Shown: piece after piece, positions 44,753 through 54,421 of the stretch | How positions within the stretch are numbered: the stretch's first letter is position 1 | How the letters are laid out: each line of letters begins with the position of its first letter | Origin: Echinicola rosea | GTDB lineage: Bacteria > Bacteroidota > Bacteroidia > Cytophagales > Cyclobacteriaceae | DNA length: 64,000 bases | NCBI RefSeq assembly: GCF_005281475.1 | Contig: NZ_CP040106.1 | Location: 3,128,501 to 3,192,500, forward strand | Direction of reading: 5' to 3' | Program-made: the position numbers and the translations under genes | Notes under the pieces: model-generated | What the model was told of the DNA's origin: nothing | What the model saw: only the letters and a program-made list of their open reading frames with translations | Databases searched by the model: none

Positions 44753-47461
44753 ATGTCCAAGAACGTATCCATTCATTTCGCTGTAGCACTGTCCATATTT
44801 TTGAGTTTTTCACTAGATGCCCAGACCATTTGGGAGCAGATGGAAAAACAGCCCCAAACCTTAGGGGTTGCCAATGGCTTGGAATACTATGAGACAGCTG
44901 CGTTTAAGCTTGGGCTTGTCAAGGACTCGCAGACATTGGCCAGCCTTAAAGCGAAACAAGATTCCACCTTTGATTTTACTCCTTTTGAACATTTAGAGAA
45001 AAGGGGAGGGGACCATTTCTATCAGCTGGGCGACCTTAATATCAGGCTTAGAAAGTCAGGACAGGAACCTTGGCTAAGTTATGCCAGTGCTGCTGAGAGG
45101 AAGCCCGTAGAAGCACTGGAAGAGTCCGGAGAGGTATTGGCAGCGGCGGATATGTCCACTACTTTTCCCGAGGATATGCCTTTGGAGGTTCATAGATTTT
45201 GGGACAGTAAGGACGGGGCTTTGGTATTGCGGTTTACACTTGAAAACACCTCCCCTGACGAAGTGGAAGTAGGGGGATTGGGCATACCGATGATCTTCGA
45301 TAATATCTTGCACCAAAAAAGCTTGGAAGAAGCTCACCATCAGAAAGTGTTTTTTGACCCCTATATTGGGATGGATGCAGGTTATTTGCAAGTGAACCGG
45401 CTGGATGGAAAAGGTCCGGTACTTTTGGTGATGCCATTTGGTGAGACACCATTCGAGGCATACAGTCCGCTCTTGGATGATCCCACGCCGAAGGGGGTGA
45501 CCTTTGAGGGGTTTCATGAGTGGCAGGTCTTTACGAAGGCATTGGCGGAAGAGGACTGGCAAGGAGCAGATCAGTGGAACCAGCCCCGTTCCAAAATGCT
45601 GAGGCCAGGTGAATCGATGGATATAGGATTGAAATTTGTATTGACCGATGAGGTCAGGACGATTGAGGAAAAGCTCATCGAAGAACAGCGTCCAGTGGCG
45701 GTGGGCATCCCGGGCTATGTTTTGCCTATGGATGTTGAAGGGAAGCTCTTTCTGAAGTATCCCAATGAAATAGCTTCTATTGACGTTTTTCCAGAAGGTG
45801 CAATGAGTCTGGAAAAGCACTTGGCCAAAGATGGTAGCTGGGATGCTTTTAAGGTAAAGGGCAAAAAATGGGGCAGGGCACGACTCACCGTAGCTTATAA
45901 GGATGGCACCATCCAGACCATCCATTATAAAGTGATCAAACCGGAATCAGAAGTATTGGATGATATGGGGAGTTTTTTGACCCATCAGCAATGGTACGAT
46001 AAAGAAGACTTATTTGACAGGAGCCCATCGGTTATTTCTTATGATTACGAAGATCAGAAAAAAGTCCTGCAGGATAGCAGGGCGTGGATAGCGGGCTTGA
46101 GTGATGAAGGTGGTGCAGGTTCGTGGCTGGCAGCCATCATGAAACAGCTTGTTGCACCCAATCCCCAAGAAATTGCCCAATTGGAGGAATTCGTTCATCA
46201 GACCCTGTGGGGTGGGATCCAATATGCTTCCGGAGACCGAAAATATGGTGTAAAGAAAAGTTTGTTTTATTATGAGCCGGATAGTATGCCCGCAGGAACT
46301 TACCGGGATGACATCAATTATAATACGTGGGCAGCTTGGAGTAAAAAGGATGCCTATACGACAGGACGATCCTACAATTACCCTCATGTGACAGCCGCAT
46401 ATTGGGTGATGTTTCGTTTGGCCAAGGAATACGAAGGCTTGGTGGATGAAGCCAAATGGGATTGGTACCTGGACCAAGCTTTCGAGACTGCATTGGCCAT
46501 GGTGGAGCAGGCGCCCCATTATGCCCAATTTGGCCAAATGGAAGGTAGTGTGTTTGTTTACCTGCTCAGAGATCTTCAAGAGGAAGGTTGGAGCGCAAAG
46601 GCATCGACTTTGGAAGAGACCATGAGAAAACGTGCCGATATCTGGGAATCCTTGGCTTACCCATTTGGAAGTGAGATGCCCTGGGATTCTACAGGACAGG
46701 AAGAGGTGTACATGTGGTCAGATTACTTTGGCTTTGATCGTAAGGCCAAGGTAACACTAAATGCAATTTTAGCATATTTGCCAACCGTGCCACATTGGGG
46801 TTACAATGGCTCGGCGAGAAGGTATTGGGACTTTCTATATGGTGGAAAAATCAGCCGTATCGAACGGCAGCTCCACCACTATGGGTCAGCCCTAAATGCG
46901 ATACCAGTACTCAAGGCCTACCGTGACAGCCCCGATGACCTTTACCTGCTTCGAGTAGGACATGCCGGCATGATGGGGGCGCTGTCCAATATCACCGAAG
47001 ATGGATTTGGTCCGGCAGCCTTCCATTCTTTTCCCAGTACCTTGAAAATTGATCCATTGTCGGGTGATTATGGAAGCGGGTTTTATGGCTATGCGGTAAA
47101 TACCAGCGCTTACCTGTACCATGACAAGCGATTTGGCTGGTTAGGATTTGGGGGGAATGTGGAGGAAGACCGTAAATTGATAACGCTTAACCTTACCACA
47201 GGGGCAAGAAATGCGGTGTTCATCGCTCCTGTGAAGGCTTGGGTTACCACCAAATCAGGGGAAATTACCAAGGTCAGTTATGATCAGGAAACGAAGTCGA
47301 TCACTGTCAGTGTTATCGGAAACCAATTTACCCCAGCAGCCAACATCCACATAGAAGCGGCTGGATACCAATTGGCGGACGGGCAGGTGCCGACAGATGG
47401 GGTGATCACACTGCCCTTGGAAGGGAAATCTACTAAGCAATTCAGGCTAGTAGTTGAATAA
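44753..47461 (+). CDS. Large secreted DUF5695-like protein with (alpha/alpha)6-type region
   Basis: This 902-aa secreted protein has a signal peptide ending LDAQ (about 24). It resembles proteins annotated as DUF5695 (recognised from overall pattern, not from a search). An N-terminal beta-rich half (about 30-400) includes FYQLGDLNIRLRKSG, LRFTLENTSPDEVEVGGLGIPM and an Ig-like RARLTVAYKDGTIQTI. A helical half (about 420-800) carries repeated aromatic/acidic motifs of glycosidase barrels, such as INYNTWAAWSKKDAY, SYNYPHVTAAYWVMF, EEVYMWSDYFGFD and PHWGYNGSARRYWDF. The C-terminal sandwich ends in FRLVVE. It looks like an uncharacterised glycan-active enzyme, perhaps on a polyuronic or arabinose-containing glycan. 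No catalytic residues are assigned. Confidence 0.65.
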   Translation: MSKNVSIHFAVALSIFLSFSLDAQTIWEQMEKQPQTLGVANGLEYYETAAFKLGLVKDSQTLASLKAKQDSTFDFTPFEHLEKRGGDHFYQLGDLNIRLRKSGQEPWLSYASAAERKPVEALEESGEVLAAADMSTTFPEDMPLEVHRFWDSKDGALVLRFTLENTSPDEVEVGGLGIPMIFDNILHQKSLEEAHHQKVFFDPYIGMDAGYLQVNRLDGKGPVLLVMPFGETPFEAYSPLLDDPTPKGVTFEGFHEWQVFTKALAEEDWQGADQWNQPRSKMLRPGESMDIGLKFVLTDEVRTIEEKLIEEQRPVAVGIPGYVLPMDVEGKLFLKYPNEIASIDVFPEGAMSLEKHLAKDGSWDAFKVKGKKWGRARLTVAYKDGTIQTIHYKVIKPESEVLDDMGSFLTHQQWYDKEDLFDRSPSVISYDYEDQKKVLQDSRAWIAGLSDEGGAGSWLAAIMKQLVAPNPQEIAQLEEFVHQTLWGGIQYASGDRKYGVKKSLFYYEPDSMPAGTYRDDINYNTWAAWSKKDAYTTGRSYNYPHVTAAYWVMFRLAKEYEGLVDEAKWDWYLDQAFETALAMVEQAPHYAQFGQMEGSVFVYLLRDLQEEGWSAKASTLEETMRKRADIWESLAYPFGSEMPWDSTGQEEVYMWSDYFGFDRKAKVTLNAILAYLPTVPHWGYNGSARRYWDFLYGGKISRIERQLHHYGSALNAIPVLKAYRDSPDDLYLLRVGHAGMMGALSNITEDGFGPAAFHSFPSTLKIDPLSGDYGSGFYGYAVNTSAYLYHDKRFGWLGFGGNVEEDRKLITLNLTTGARNAVFIAPVKAWVTTKSGEITKVSYDQETKSITVSVIGNQFTPAANIHIEAAGYQLADGQVPTDGVITLPLEGKSTKQFRLVVE

Positions 47462-47494
47462 GAATTGATTATTAATTAGGGGTTTATTATACTT

Positions 47495-47529
47495 AAAAGG
47501 GAGAGAAGCTGTTTCTTTCCTTTTTTTTG
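47495..47529 (+). terminator. Candidate terminator after the DUF5695-like gene
   Basis: AAAAGGGAGAGAA and TTTCTTTCC with a run of T form a weak A-rich/T-rich stem with wobble pairs, 34 nt after the stop codon. It resembles a Bacteroidota terminator but is imperfect. Confidence 0.45.
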
Positions 47530-47735
47530 TATATCCGCCATGATACCAGAATTCACATCGGTGTAAAATAGGTCCTCACTGAAACCACTGGAGTCTCAGA
47601 AAAGCCGGATTTCATTCTGGGGATGCAGTGAGGATTAGCATTTAATGACAAGAAAGCGGATAATCAGACTTTTTTTTCATTCCGTGTGAGTATTTGTCTT
47701 TGCTCAGCGGTATATCCTTTTGTAACACCGAACAA

Positions 47736-48758
47736 ATGGATAGAGAAAAACAACTTAAAGCATTTTATAAAGGGACATTGCCTCAAGAGGAAGTTGAGGA
47801 GTTTTTGCAATGGTATTGCTCCAAGGAAGGGGAGGTTTTTATAGCAGCGAGGTTGGAAACACACTGGAAAGAAGGCATTTCTGAAAAGGATAAGGAAGAA
47901 ACCTTTGACAAAGAAGCGATCTTCAGTAAGATATTGAAGAAGCGGGAAAAGCATGCCTTGCCCGCCAGGAGTGAGGCTGAAAAGCCCTCAGGCCATAGAG
48001 GATTGATTTTTAAAATTGCCGCAGGACTGGTGATGTTTTTGTCATTAAGCCTTTTTGGGTATGAGTATTTCTGGCATAACGCCGGAGCAAAGCTGAACCA
48101 GGAGGCCTTGGCCATGGACATCAAATCCAATCCCGCTGGACAAAAATCCAAGATAAAACTCCCGGATGGTACTATCGTGTACCTCAATTCAGCGAGTTCA
48201 CTGGAATTTCCTGTGGATTTTGCTACCAACCGTCAGGTGAAATTACAGGGCGAGGCATTTTTTGAGGTCTTTCCTGATAAGGAGCATCCCTTTTCAGTGG
48301 AGAGCAGGGGGATTAAGACCACAGCCTTGGGGACTGCCTTTAACATCAAGGCCTATGGAGATATGGCCGAGACCGAAGTGGCACTGGCCCATGGAAAGGT
48401 ACGGGTAGAAGCAGGCAATGATGACCAACTGGAGCTGATCCCCGGCGAAGCGGCGGTAAGCAATGTGCAAAATAACGCATTCGATAAGAAAAATGTAAAC
48501 ATCGAAAAGATCCTTTTCTGGAAAGAGGGGATTCTTCATTTCGATGGGGCTTCATTCGATGAAGTAGTCAACACCTTGGAACGGTGGTACAATGTTTCCA
48601 TTCAGATAGATGGGAAGTACGACAGTAAATTCCAATGTTCTGGAACTTTTGATAAGAACGAATACCTCGATAATGTCCTCGATATCTTGGGGCACTCGAT
48701 CGGGTTTGACTTCCAGATAAACAAGAAAAAAGTAACCCTGATCTTTCACCAAAACTGA
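47736..48758 (+). CDS. FecR-family anti-sigma factor
   Basis: This 340-aa inner-membrane regulator transmits a signal from a TonB-dependent transducer to an ECF sigma factor. The ATG at 47736 is chosen because the 14 residues in front are unlike the family. A cytoplasmic N-terminus (about 1-90, KAFYKGTLPQEEVEEFLQWY) precedes a single transmembrane helix (about 91-108, IFKIAAGLVMFLSLSLFG). The periplasmic FecR domain has KLPDGTIVYLNSASSLEFP, VKLQGEAFFEVFPD and TALGTAFNIKAYGD. A C-terminal STN-like DUF4974 domain (FDGASFDEVVNTLERWYNV) follows. No ECF sigma gene is next to it, which is unusual. It controls the STN-bearing SusC that follows (153 nt). Confidence 0.93.
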   Translation: MDREKQLKAFYKGTLPQEEVEEFLQWYCSKEGEVFIAARLETHWKEGISEKDKEETFDKEAIFSKILKKREKHALPARSEAEKPSGHRGLIFKIAAGLVMFLSLSLFGYEYFWHNAGAKLNQEALAMDIKSNPAGQKSKIKLPDGTIVYLNSASSLEFPVDFATNRQVKLQGEAFFEVFPDKEHPFSVESRGIKTTALGTAFNIKAYGDMAETEVALAHGKVRVEAGNDDQLELIPGEAAVSNVQNNAFDKKNVNIEKILFWKEGILHFDGASFDEVVNTLERWYNVSIQIDGKYDSKFQCSGTFDKNEYLDNVLDILGHSIGFDFQINKKKVTLIFHQN

Positions 48759-48911
48759 GCTTGCCTATGGGAAAATAAAGTTGACAAAAAATGTCCGGAA
48801 ATGTACGGCAATACACTCCCGGACAAACATCAATCTCATCATGATTCTGGCAGCCAATGGACTGGAACTCCCGCTGCCAAAAAACTTATGTTCAATTGAT
48901 ATACCCAAAAT

Positions 48912-51900
48912 ATGAAACAAAATTTAACCCAGAAAATAATTATGGTCTCAAAATATGCAGGCTATTGTTTTATGATCCTGACCTTGACCATGAACTCCTT
49001 ACTGGCAAGCAATTCATCCGCCCAGGTAAAGGGTATCGATGAAGTCTATATACAGCTGTCCAGTGGCCAAAAGGCACTGGGGCAGGCATTGGATGATATC
49101 GAGAAGAATACTGCTTTCCATTTCTTTTATACGGACAGGAATCTCGACAAATCACAGCTGGTGAACATTTCCAATAAAAAGGCGACAGTAGCATCCCACT
49201 TAGAGGAAATGGCGCTGAGCCTGGGACTGGAATTCAGACAGGTCAACAATAGCATTAGTGTCAAGAAAGTGAAGGACAAGGGGGGAGTACTGCCCAGTCC
49301 ACCTATTGAGCTATTTAAAGAAGTTACCGGTGTCGTTACCGACGAAGAAGGTGAGCCCCTTCCGGGTGCATCCGTACTGATAGAAGGAGAACCAAACAGG
49401 GGAACCGTAACCGATATCGATGGAACCTATTCCATTGATGTATCAGAAGGAACGACCTTGATATTCAGCTATATCGGTTTTGAATCTTATAAGGTGAAAG
49501 TTGGTTCGCAGTCAAAAATCGATGTAGTGCTGATGGTCAATGCGGAATCACTCGATGAGGTTGTCGTTGTCGGTTTTGGTGAGCAGAAGAAGATTTCCCT
49601 TACCGGTGCAGTGTCCACTGTGAATGTGGACGATATGAAATCAAATCCTACTTCTAGTCTGTCAAACGCCCTGGCGGGAAATGTCCCCGGAGTAATGGGA
49701 ATGATGCAGTCTGGACAGCCAGGAAAGAATATATCTGAATTCTGGATCCGTGGGATATCCACATTTGGTGGAGGTACCAACCCCCTTGTGCTGGTAGATA
49801 ATATCGAACGGGATTTGAATGAACTTAACATAGAGGATATCCAGTCGATTACGGTGCTGAAGGATGCAGCCGAAACAGCCATGTATGGTTCTAGAGGGGC
49901 CAATGGTGTGATCCTGATCACCACCAAAAGAGGAAGCGCCGGTAAAATAGATGTGAACTTCAAAGACGAATTTATCTATAATACCCGCACCATTACGCCT
50001 GAGTTTGAAGATGGTGTAACCTATGCGAGGCTTTTGAATGAATCGCGGATCACCCGAAACGAAGGGCCGATTTACCAACCTGAGGAGCTAGAGATTTTAA
50101 GGCTGGGATTGGATCCAGATCTGTATCCGAATGTAGATTGGAAAAACCTGCTGCTGAGAGATGGAGCAATGACCTACCGTGCCAATATCAACATGAGTGG
50201 TGGGGGGCCTACTTCCCGGTATTATGCTTCGGGAAGCTATATCAATGAAGGAGGTATGTATGAAATCGATCAATCTCTGAAGGACGATTATAATACCAAT
50301 GCAGATTATAAGCGCTGGAATTACCGTCTAAATGCTGACTTTAACCTTACTGAAACCACGGAAGTGAAAATTGGCGTTGCCGGTTCGCTCAGCAAAAGAA
50401 ACAGCCCGGGACTGGGAGATGTGGATTTTTGGGGGTCGCTATTTGGCTATTCTCCCATCCGCACGCCAGTACTCTATTCCAATGGCTATGTGCCCTCTAT
50501 TGGAACAGGCAATCAAACCAATCCATGGGTAATGGCCACCCAAACGGGCTTCAACGAAAATTGGGTCAACAAGGTACAGACCAATATTACGGTCGAGCAG
50601 GATTTGGGTTTCCTCACGGAAGGCCTTCGCGTCAGGGGGATCGTAGGCTATGATATCCTAAATACCAACAACATCCAACGCCGAAAATGGCCAGAGCAAT
50701 GGCGGGCTGCCCGTGCACGTGATGTAAACGGAGATTTGGTGTTTACGCATATTTCCGATCCCAGTGAGATGTTTCAGTCCAGTACTTCTACTGGAAATAG
50801 GCTTGAATTCTACGACTTGATGATCAATTACAACCGAGATATAGGTGATCACCACGTTGGAGGAGCAGCCCGATTTACACGCGATTCATACGTGCAGACG
50901 GTTAACCTCGGGGGGGATATCAAAAATGGCATTGCCAGGCGAAATCAAGCCTTGGCCGGCCGCTTGATTTATAACTGGAAATACCGCTATTTTGTCAACT
51001 TTAATTTTGGCTATACAGGGTCGGAAAACTTTGCCCCGGGAGAGCAATACGGTTTTTTCCCTGCCGTCTCATTCGCTTGGAATCTTGCAGAAGAGGACTT
51101 CGTGAAAGATAATATTGGCTGGCTGAATTTGTTCAAAATTCGCTATTCCTACGGAAAAGCGGGTAATGATCAGTTAATGGGTGGAGAGCGGTTCCCTTAT
51201 CTCTATACGATTTCACCCATTACCAATGATGATGGCGATCCGACCGGAGGTTATCAATGGGCAGATTATGGTTCTGACAGGTATTTTGGAGGGATGATGT
51301 ATTCGCAGGTAGCCTCTCCCTATGTGACTTGGGAAGTGGCCACGAAGCAAAACTTGGGTTTTGATATAGAGACCAATCACATTACCGCTAATATCGATTT
51401 CTTTGACGAAGAGCGTACAGGGATTTACATGGCACGGGAGTTTTTGCCTGACATGGTGGGCTTGGAAAGTACGCCACGGGCCAATGTGGGCATCGTAAAG
51501 TCCCGTGGACTGGATGGCCGTCTGAAATACATACAGCAAATCGGTCAAGTGACACTGACGGCTAGAAGTAATATCACTTATAGTAAAAACGAGATCGTCG
51601 AAAAAGACGAAGAGAACAACGTTTACCCTTACCAGAATGAGGAAGGTTTCCGTGTCGGCCAGTCCAAAGGCTTAATAGCCCTCGGCTTGTTTGAGGACTA
51701 CGATGACATTAGGAATAGTCCTACCCAGACGTTTGGGGAATACCAACCTGGCGATATCAAATATAAAGATGTCAATGGTGACGGGGTCATAAACGATGGT
51801 GATCGCGTGGCTATCGGTGCCACCAGAAGGCCAAACTTGATTTATGGATTAGGGGCTTCTGCCAATTGGCGCGGATTCAGTCTTGGCGTGCACTTCCAAG

Positions 51901-52340
51901 GTGCCGGAAAGTCAACTTTTTCTACCTACGGCAAAACCGTTCATGCCTTTAGTGAAGGAGAGTGGGGACAGGTCATGAAAGGAGTGATGGGGGACAACCG
52001 CTGGATCTCTGCAGATATATCCGAGGATCCTTCTACCGAAAACCCCAATGCGTCCTATCCACGCTTAAGCTATGGTGAAAATCCCAATAATTTCAGGGAA
52101 TCTACCTTTTGGCTACGGGACGGACGCTACCTAAGGCTTAAGACGGTAAATATAAGCTATAATTTACCAAAGAGCATTACTCGATTGATACGGGCAGACA
52201 ATATCCGGCTTTACGTGATCGGGACGAATATGTTCACGTGGTCCAAGTTTAAACTTTGGGATCCAGAGTTGGCTACGCCAAGAGGGGAAGATTATCCTCC
52301 TGCCAAATCCATTACACTTGGAATTAATATAAACCTGTAA
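48912..52340 (+). CDS. SusC/RagA transporter with STN signalling domain
   Basis: This 1142-aa TonB-dependent transporter also acts as a sensor. Parts: signal peptide (to about 37, SNSSAQ), STN domain (about 45-118, QALDDIEKNTAFHFFYTD, the piece that contacts FecR), carboxypeptidase-like domain (about 138-208, with TVTDIDGTYSIDV), TonB-box-like LDEVVVVGFGEQKKISLTG (214-232), plug with SITVLKDAAETAMYGSRGANGV, then the barrel ending ITLGININL. The STN domain pairs with the FecR gene in front, so expression is probably induced by its own substrate. SusD follows after 11 nt. Family is certain; substrate unknown. Confidence 0.96.
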   Translation: MKQNLTQKIIMVSKYAGYCFMILTLTMNSLLASNSSAQVKGIDEVYIQLSSGQKALGQALDDIEKNTAFHFFYTDRNLDKSQLVNISNKKATVASHLEEMALSLGLEFRQVNNSISVKKVKDKGGVLPSPPIELFKEVTGVVTDEEGEPLPGASVLIEGEPNRGTVTDIDGTYSIDVSEGTTLIFSYIGFESYKVKVGSQSKIDVVLMVNAESLDEVVVVGFGEQKKISLTGAVSTVNVDDMKSNPTSSLSNALAGNVPGVMGMMQSGQPGKNISEFWIRGISTFGGGTNPLVLVDNIERDLNELNIEDIQSITVLKDAAETAMYGSRGANGVILITTKRGSAGKIDVNFKDEFIYNTRTITPEFEDGVTYARLLNESRITRNEGPIYQPEELEILRLGLDPDLYPNVDWKNLLLRDGAMTYRANINMSGGGPTSRYYASGSYINEGGMYEIDQSLKDDYNTNADYKRWNYRLNADFNLTETTEVKIGVAGSLSKRNSPGLGDVDFWGSLFGYSPIRTPVLYSNGYVPSIGTGNQTNPWVMATQTGFNENWVNKVQTNITVEQDLGFLTEGLRVRGIVGYDILNTNNIQRRKWPEQWRAARARDVNGDLVFTHISDPSEMFQSSTSTGNRLEFYDLMINYNRDIGDHHVGGAARFTRDSYVQTVNLGGDIKNGIARRNQALAGRLIYNWKYRYFVNFNFGYTGSENFAPGEQYGFFPAVSFAWNLAEEDFVKDNIGWLNLFKIRYSYGKAGNDQLMGGERFPYLYTISPITNDDGDPTGGYQWADYGSDRYFGGMMYSQVASPYVTWEVATKQNLGFDIETNHITANIDFFDEERTGIYMAREFLPDMVGLESTPRANVGIVKSRGLDGRLKYIQQIGQVTLTARSNITYSKNEIVEKDEENNVYPYQNEEGFRVGQSKGLIALGLFEDYDDIRNSPTQTFGEYQPGDIKYKDVNGDGVINDGDRVAIGATRRPNLIYGLGASANWRGFSLGVHFQGAGKSTFSTYGKTVHAFSEGEWGQVMKGVMGDNRWISADISEDPSTENPNASYPRLSYGENPNNFRESTFWLRDGRYLRLKTVNISYNLPKSITRLIRADNIRLYVIGTNMFTWSKFKLWDPELATPRGEDYPPAKSITLGININL

Positions 52341-52351
52341 ACTGAAAAGCG

Positions 52352-54409
52352 ATGCAAAAGAAAATATTATATACTGTTCTATTGCTTGTGTGCGGCACAG
52401 GCCTGATTTCTTCTTGTAACGACGATTACTTGGATTCCAGCCAATACTTCAAGGATCGCCTCACAGAAGAAAAGGTATTTCAGAGCAAGGTCTATTCAGA
52501 AGAATGGTTGGCCAATGTGTTTGAGGAACTGGGTGGAATCAATGCGGATGTGGCCAGTAAGGGAATTACGCCCCATAATTTTGCCGACGGGATGTACTAT
52601 GGGGACAGGGACAGTGATTATGACCCATCCAAAGATGAACTATCCTACAACATGTTCAAGATGGGAGAATATACCGAAAATGACAAGCAGGGCACTTGGA
52701 CGAGGTGTTATCGCGGTATCCGGAATGCATCGACTTTCATTCATAATATTTACATGAATACCGAGATGTCGGCCAAAGAGAAAGAAGACTACAGAGGGCA
52801 AGCGCGGTTTGCAAGGGCATACCTGTATTGGTTATTGCTGCGCAAATATGGTCCCATTCCCTTATTGCCAGATGAGGGGTTGGATTATACCAAAAGCTAC
52901 GATGAACTGGCCATTCCGCGAAGTACTTATGAGGAGTGCGCTGAGTTTATTAGCAATGAAATGCTGCTCGCAGCCCAAGAGATGGCCACCCTTGGAATGG
53001 TAAGGGGGCAAGAGAGTTCTGCTCGTCCTGCACCCGGTGCGGCACTGGCGGCACGTGCCAAAGTGCTAATCTATGCTGCCAGTCCATTAGCCAATGGAAA
53101 TACGTCAAGCTATGCAGCACGATTGGTAGATGACGAAGGAAACCGACTCCTTTCTTCGGACTATCAAGAAGAAAAATGGGCAAAGGCTGCTGCTGCTGCC
53201 AGGGACGTGATCGAACTTGGGGTCTACGAATTGTACACGGTGCCTCTTCAGGAAACAGGGGACAATGCGACAGTAATACCCCCGGATGATCACAATTTTT
53301 CTGATAAAACATGGCCAGATGGCTGGGCGAATATCGATCCGGCCAAATCATACGCTCAGGTGTTTGACGGTACCTTGCCACCTTCAGGAAATCCAGAATT
53401 GATTTTTACCCGCGGCAACAACCAGGGTGGAGAAAGTATCAGGGCGATGGTTGCCCATCAATTGCCCCGATCTGCCACTGGTTGGAACACCCATGGGCTT
53501 ACCCAAAAAGTGGTGGATGCCTACTATATGAACGATGGCACGGATGTACCAGGCAAGGATATGGAAATCGGCCGTGGGGACGGTTCCGAGCGTGTAAGTG
53601 GCTACGTAAGCCAAGAGGACTATGAAGCGGGAAAGTATCGACCGCTCATGCCAGGTGTGTCCCTGCAATATGCCAATCGTGAACCACGGTTTTATGCTTC
53701 GGTGGCTTTCAATGGCAGTTTCTGGTCATTGCTAAATGAATCACAAGAAAGAAACCGTAACCAACAGGTCTTTTACTACAGGGACAATCCAAGAGGGAAT
53801 GGTTTTAATTCATCCAATGCATACTGGCTACGAACAGGTTTTGGCATAAAGAAATATGTCCATCCCAATGACACTTATGAAGGAGGCGATATCGAAAATA
53901 TCGTGTACAAACCTGAACCTGCCATTCGGTATGCCGATATTCTGCTTATGTATGCTGAAGCGCTGAACGAACTTGACGGTTCGCATACCATTCCATCTTG
54001 GGATGGAGGTAATTATACCATTTCGCGAAATATCAATGAGATTCAAAGAGGCGTTCATCCTGTGCGCATCCGAGCGGGTGTACCAGACTATCCCGACGCC
54101 GTGTACAGTAACAAGGAGGAATTGAGGAAAAGGCTGAAGCGGGAGCGTTTCATTGAGCTTTTGGCAGAAGGACAACGGTACTATGACCTCCGTCGATGGA
54201 TGGATGCTCCTGAGGAGGAGTCCTTACCGATGTATGGTTGTAATGTCCTGATGAATGAAGAGGAGCGAGATCTCTTCCACCAGCCGGTAGCCGTATGGGC
54301 GCTAGAGACCACCTTTGCAGATAAAATGTGGTTTTGGCCGATTAGCCATACCGAACTCAAAAGGAACAACCGCCTTACACAAAATCCAGGATGGACTTAT
54401 AACGACTAA
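52352..54409 (+). CDS. SusD/RagB-family lipoprotein
   Basis: This 685-aa glycan-binding lipoprotein is longer than the other SusD proteins in the window. The lipobox is LISSC (Cys22). The SusD core is visible: RFARAYLYWLLLRKYGPIPLL near residues 151-171, AALAARAKVLIYAASPLANG near 230-249, and RFIELLAEGQRYYDLRRWM near 594-612. An insertion of about 120 residues in the middle (FSDKTWPDGWANIDPAKSY region) may shape the binding face. It is second in the operon, 11 nt after susC and 12 nt before the DUF4973-like gene. Confidence 0.95.
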   Translation: MQKKILYTVLLLVCGTGLISSCNDDYLDSSQYFKDRLTEEKVFQSKVYSEEWLANVFEELGGINADVASKGITPHNFADGMYYGDRDSDYDPSKDELSYNMFKMGEYTENDKQGTWTRCYRGIRNASTFIHNIYMNTEMSAKEKEDYRGQARFARAYLYWLLLRKYGPIPLLPDEGLDYTKSYDELAIPRSTYEECAEFISNEMLLAAQEMATLGMVRGQESSARPAPGAALAARAKVLIYAASPLANGNTSSYAARLVDDEGNRLLSSDYQEEKWAKAAAAARDVIELGVYELYTVPLQETGDNATVIPPDDHNFSDKTWPDGWANIDPAKSYAQVFDGTLPPSGNPELIFTRGNNQGGESIRAMVAHQLPRSATGWNTHGLTQKVVDAYYMNDGTDVPGKDMEIGRGDGSERVSGYVSQEDYEAGKYRPLMPGVSLQYANREPRFYASVAFNGSFWSLLNESQERNRNQQVFYYRDNPRGNGFNSSNAYWLRTGFGIKKYVHPNDTYEGGDIENIVYKPEPAIRYADILLMYAEALNELDGSHTIPSWDGGNYTISRNINEIQRGVHPVRIRAGVPDYPDAVYSNKEELRKRLKRERFIELLAEGQRYYDLRRWMDAPEEESLPMYGCNVLMNEEERDLFHQPVAVWALETTFADKMWFWPISHTELKRNNRLTQNPGWTYND

Positions 54410-54421
54410 ACAGAAATCATC

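Noticed and set aside
45074..45925. A 283-codon frame antisense to the DUF5695-like gene
   Set aside because: It is a mirror of the coding strand. The plus-strand protein has a signal peptide and an intact domain order, this one has neither.
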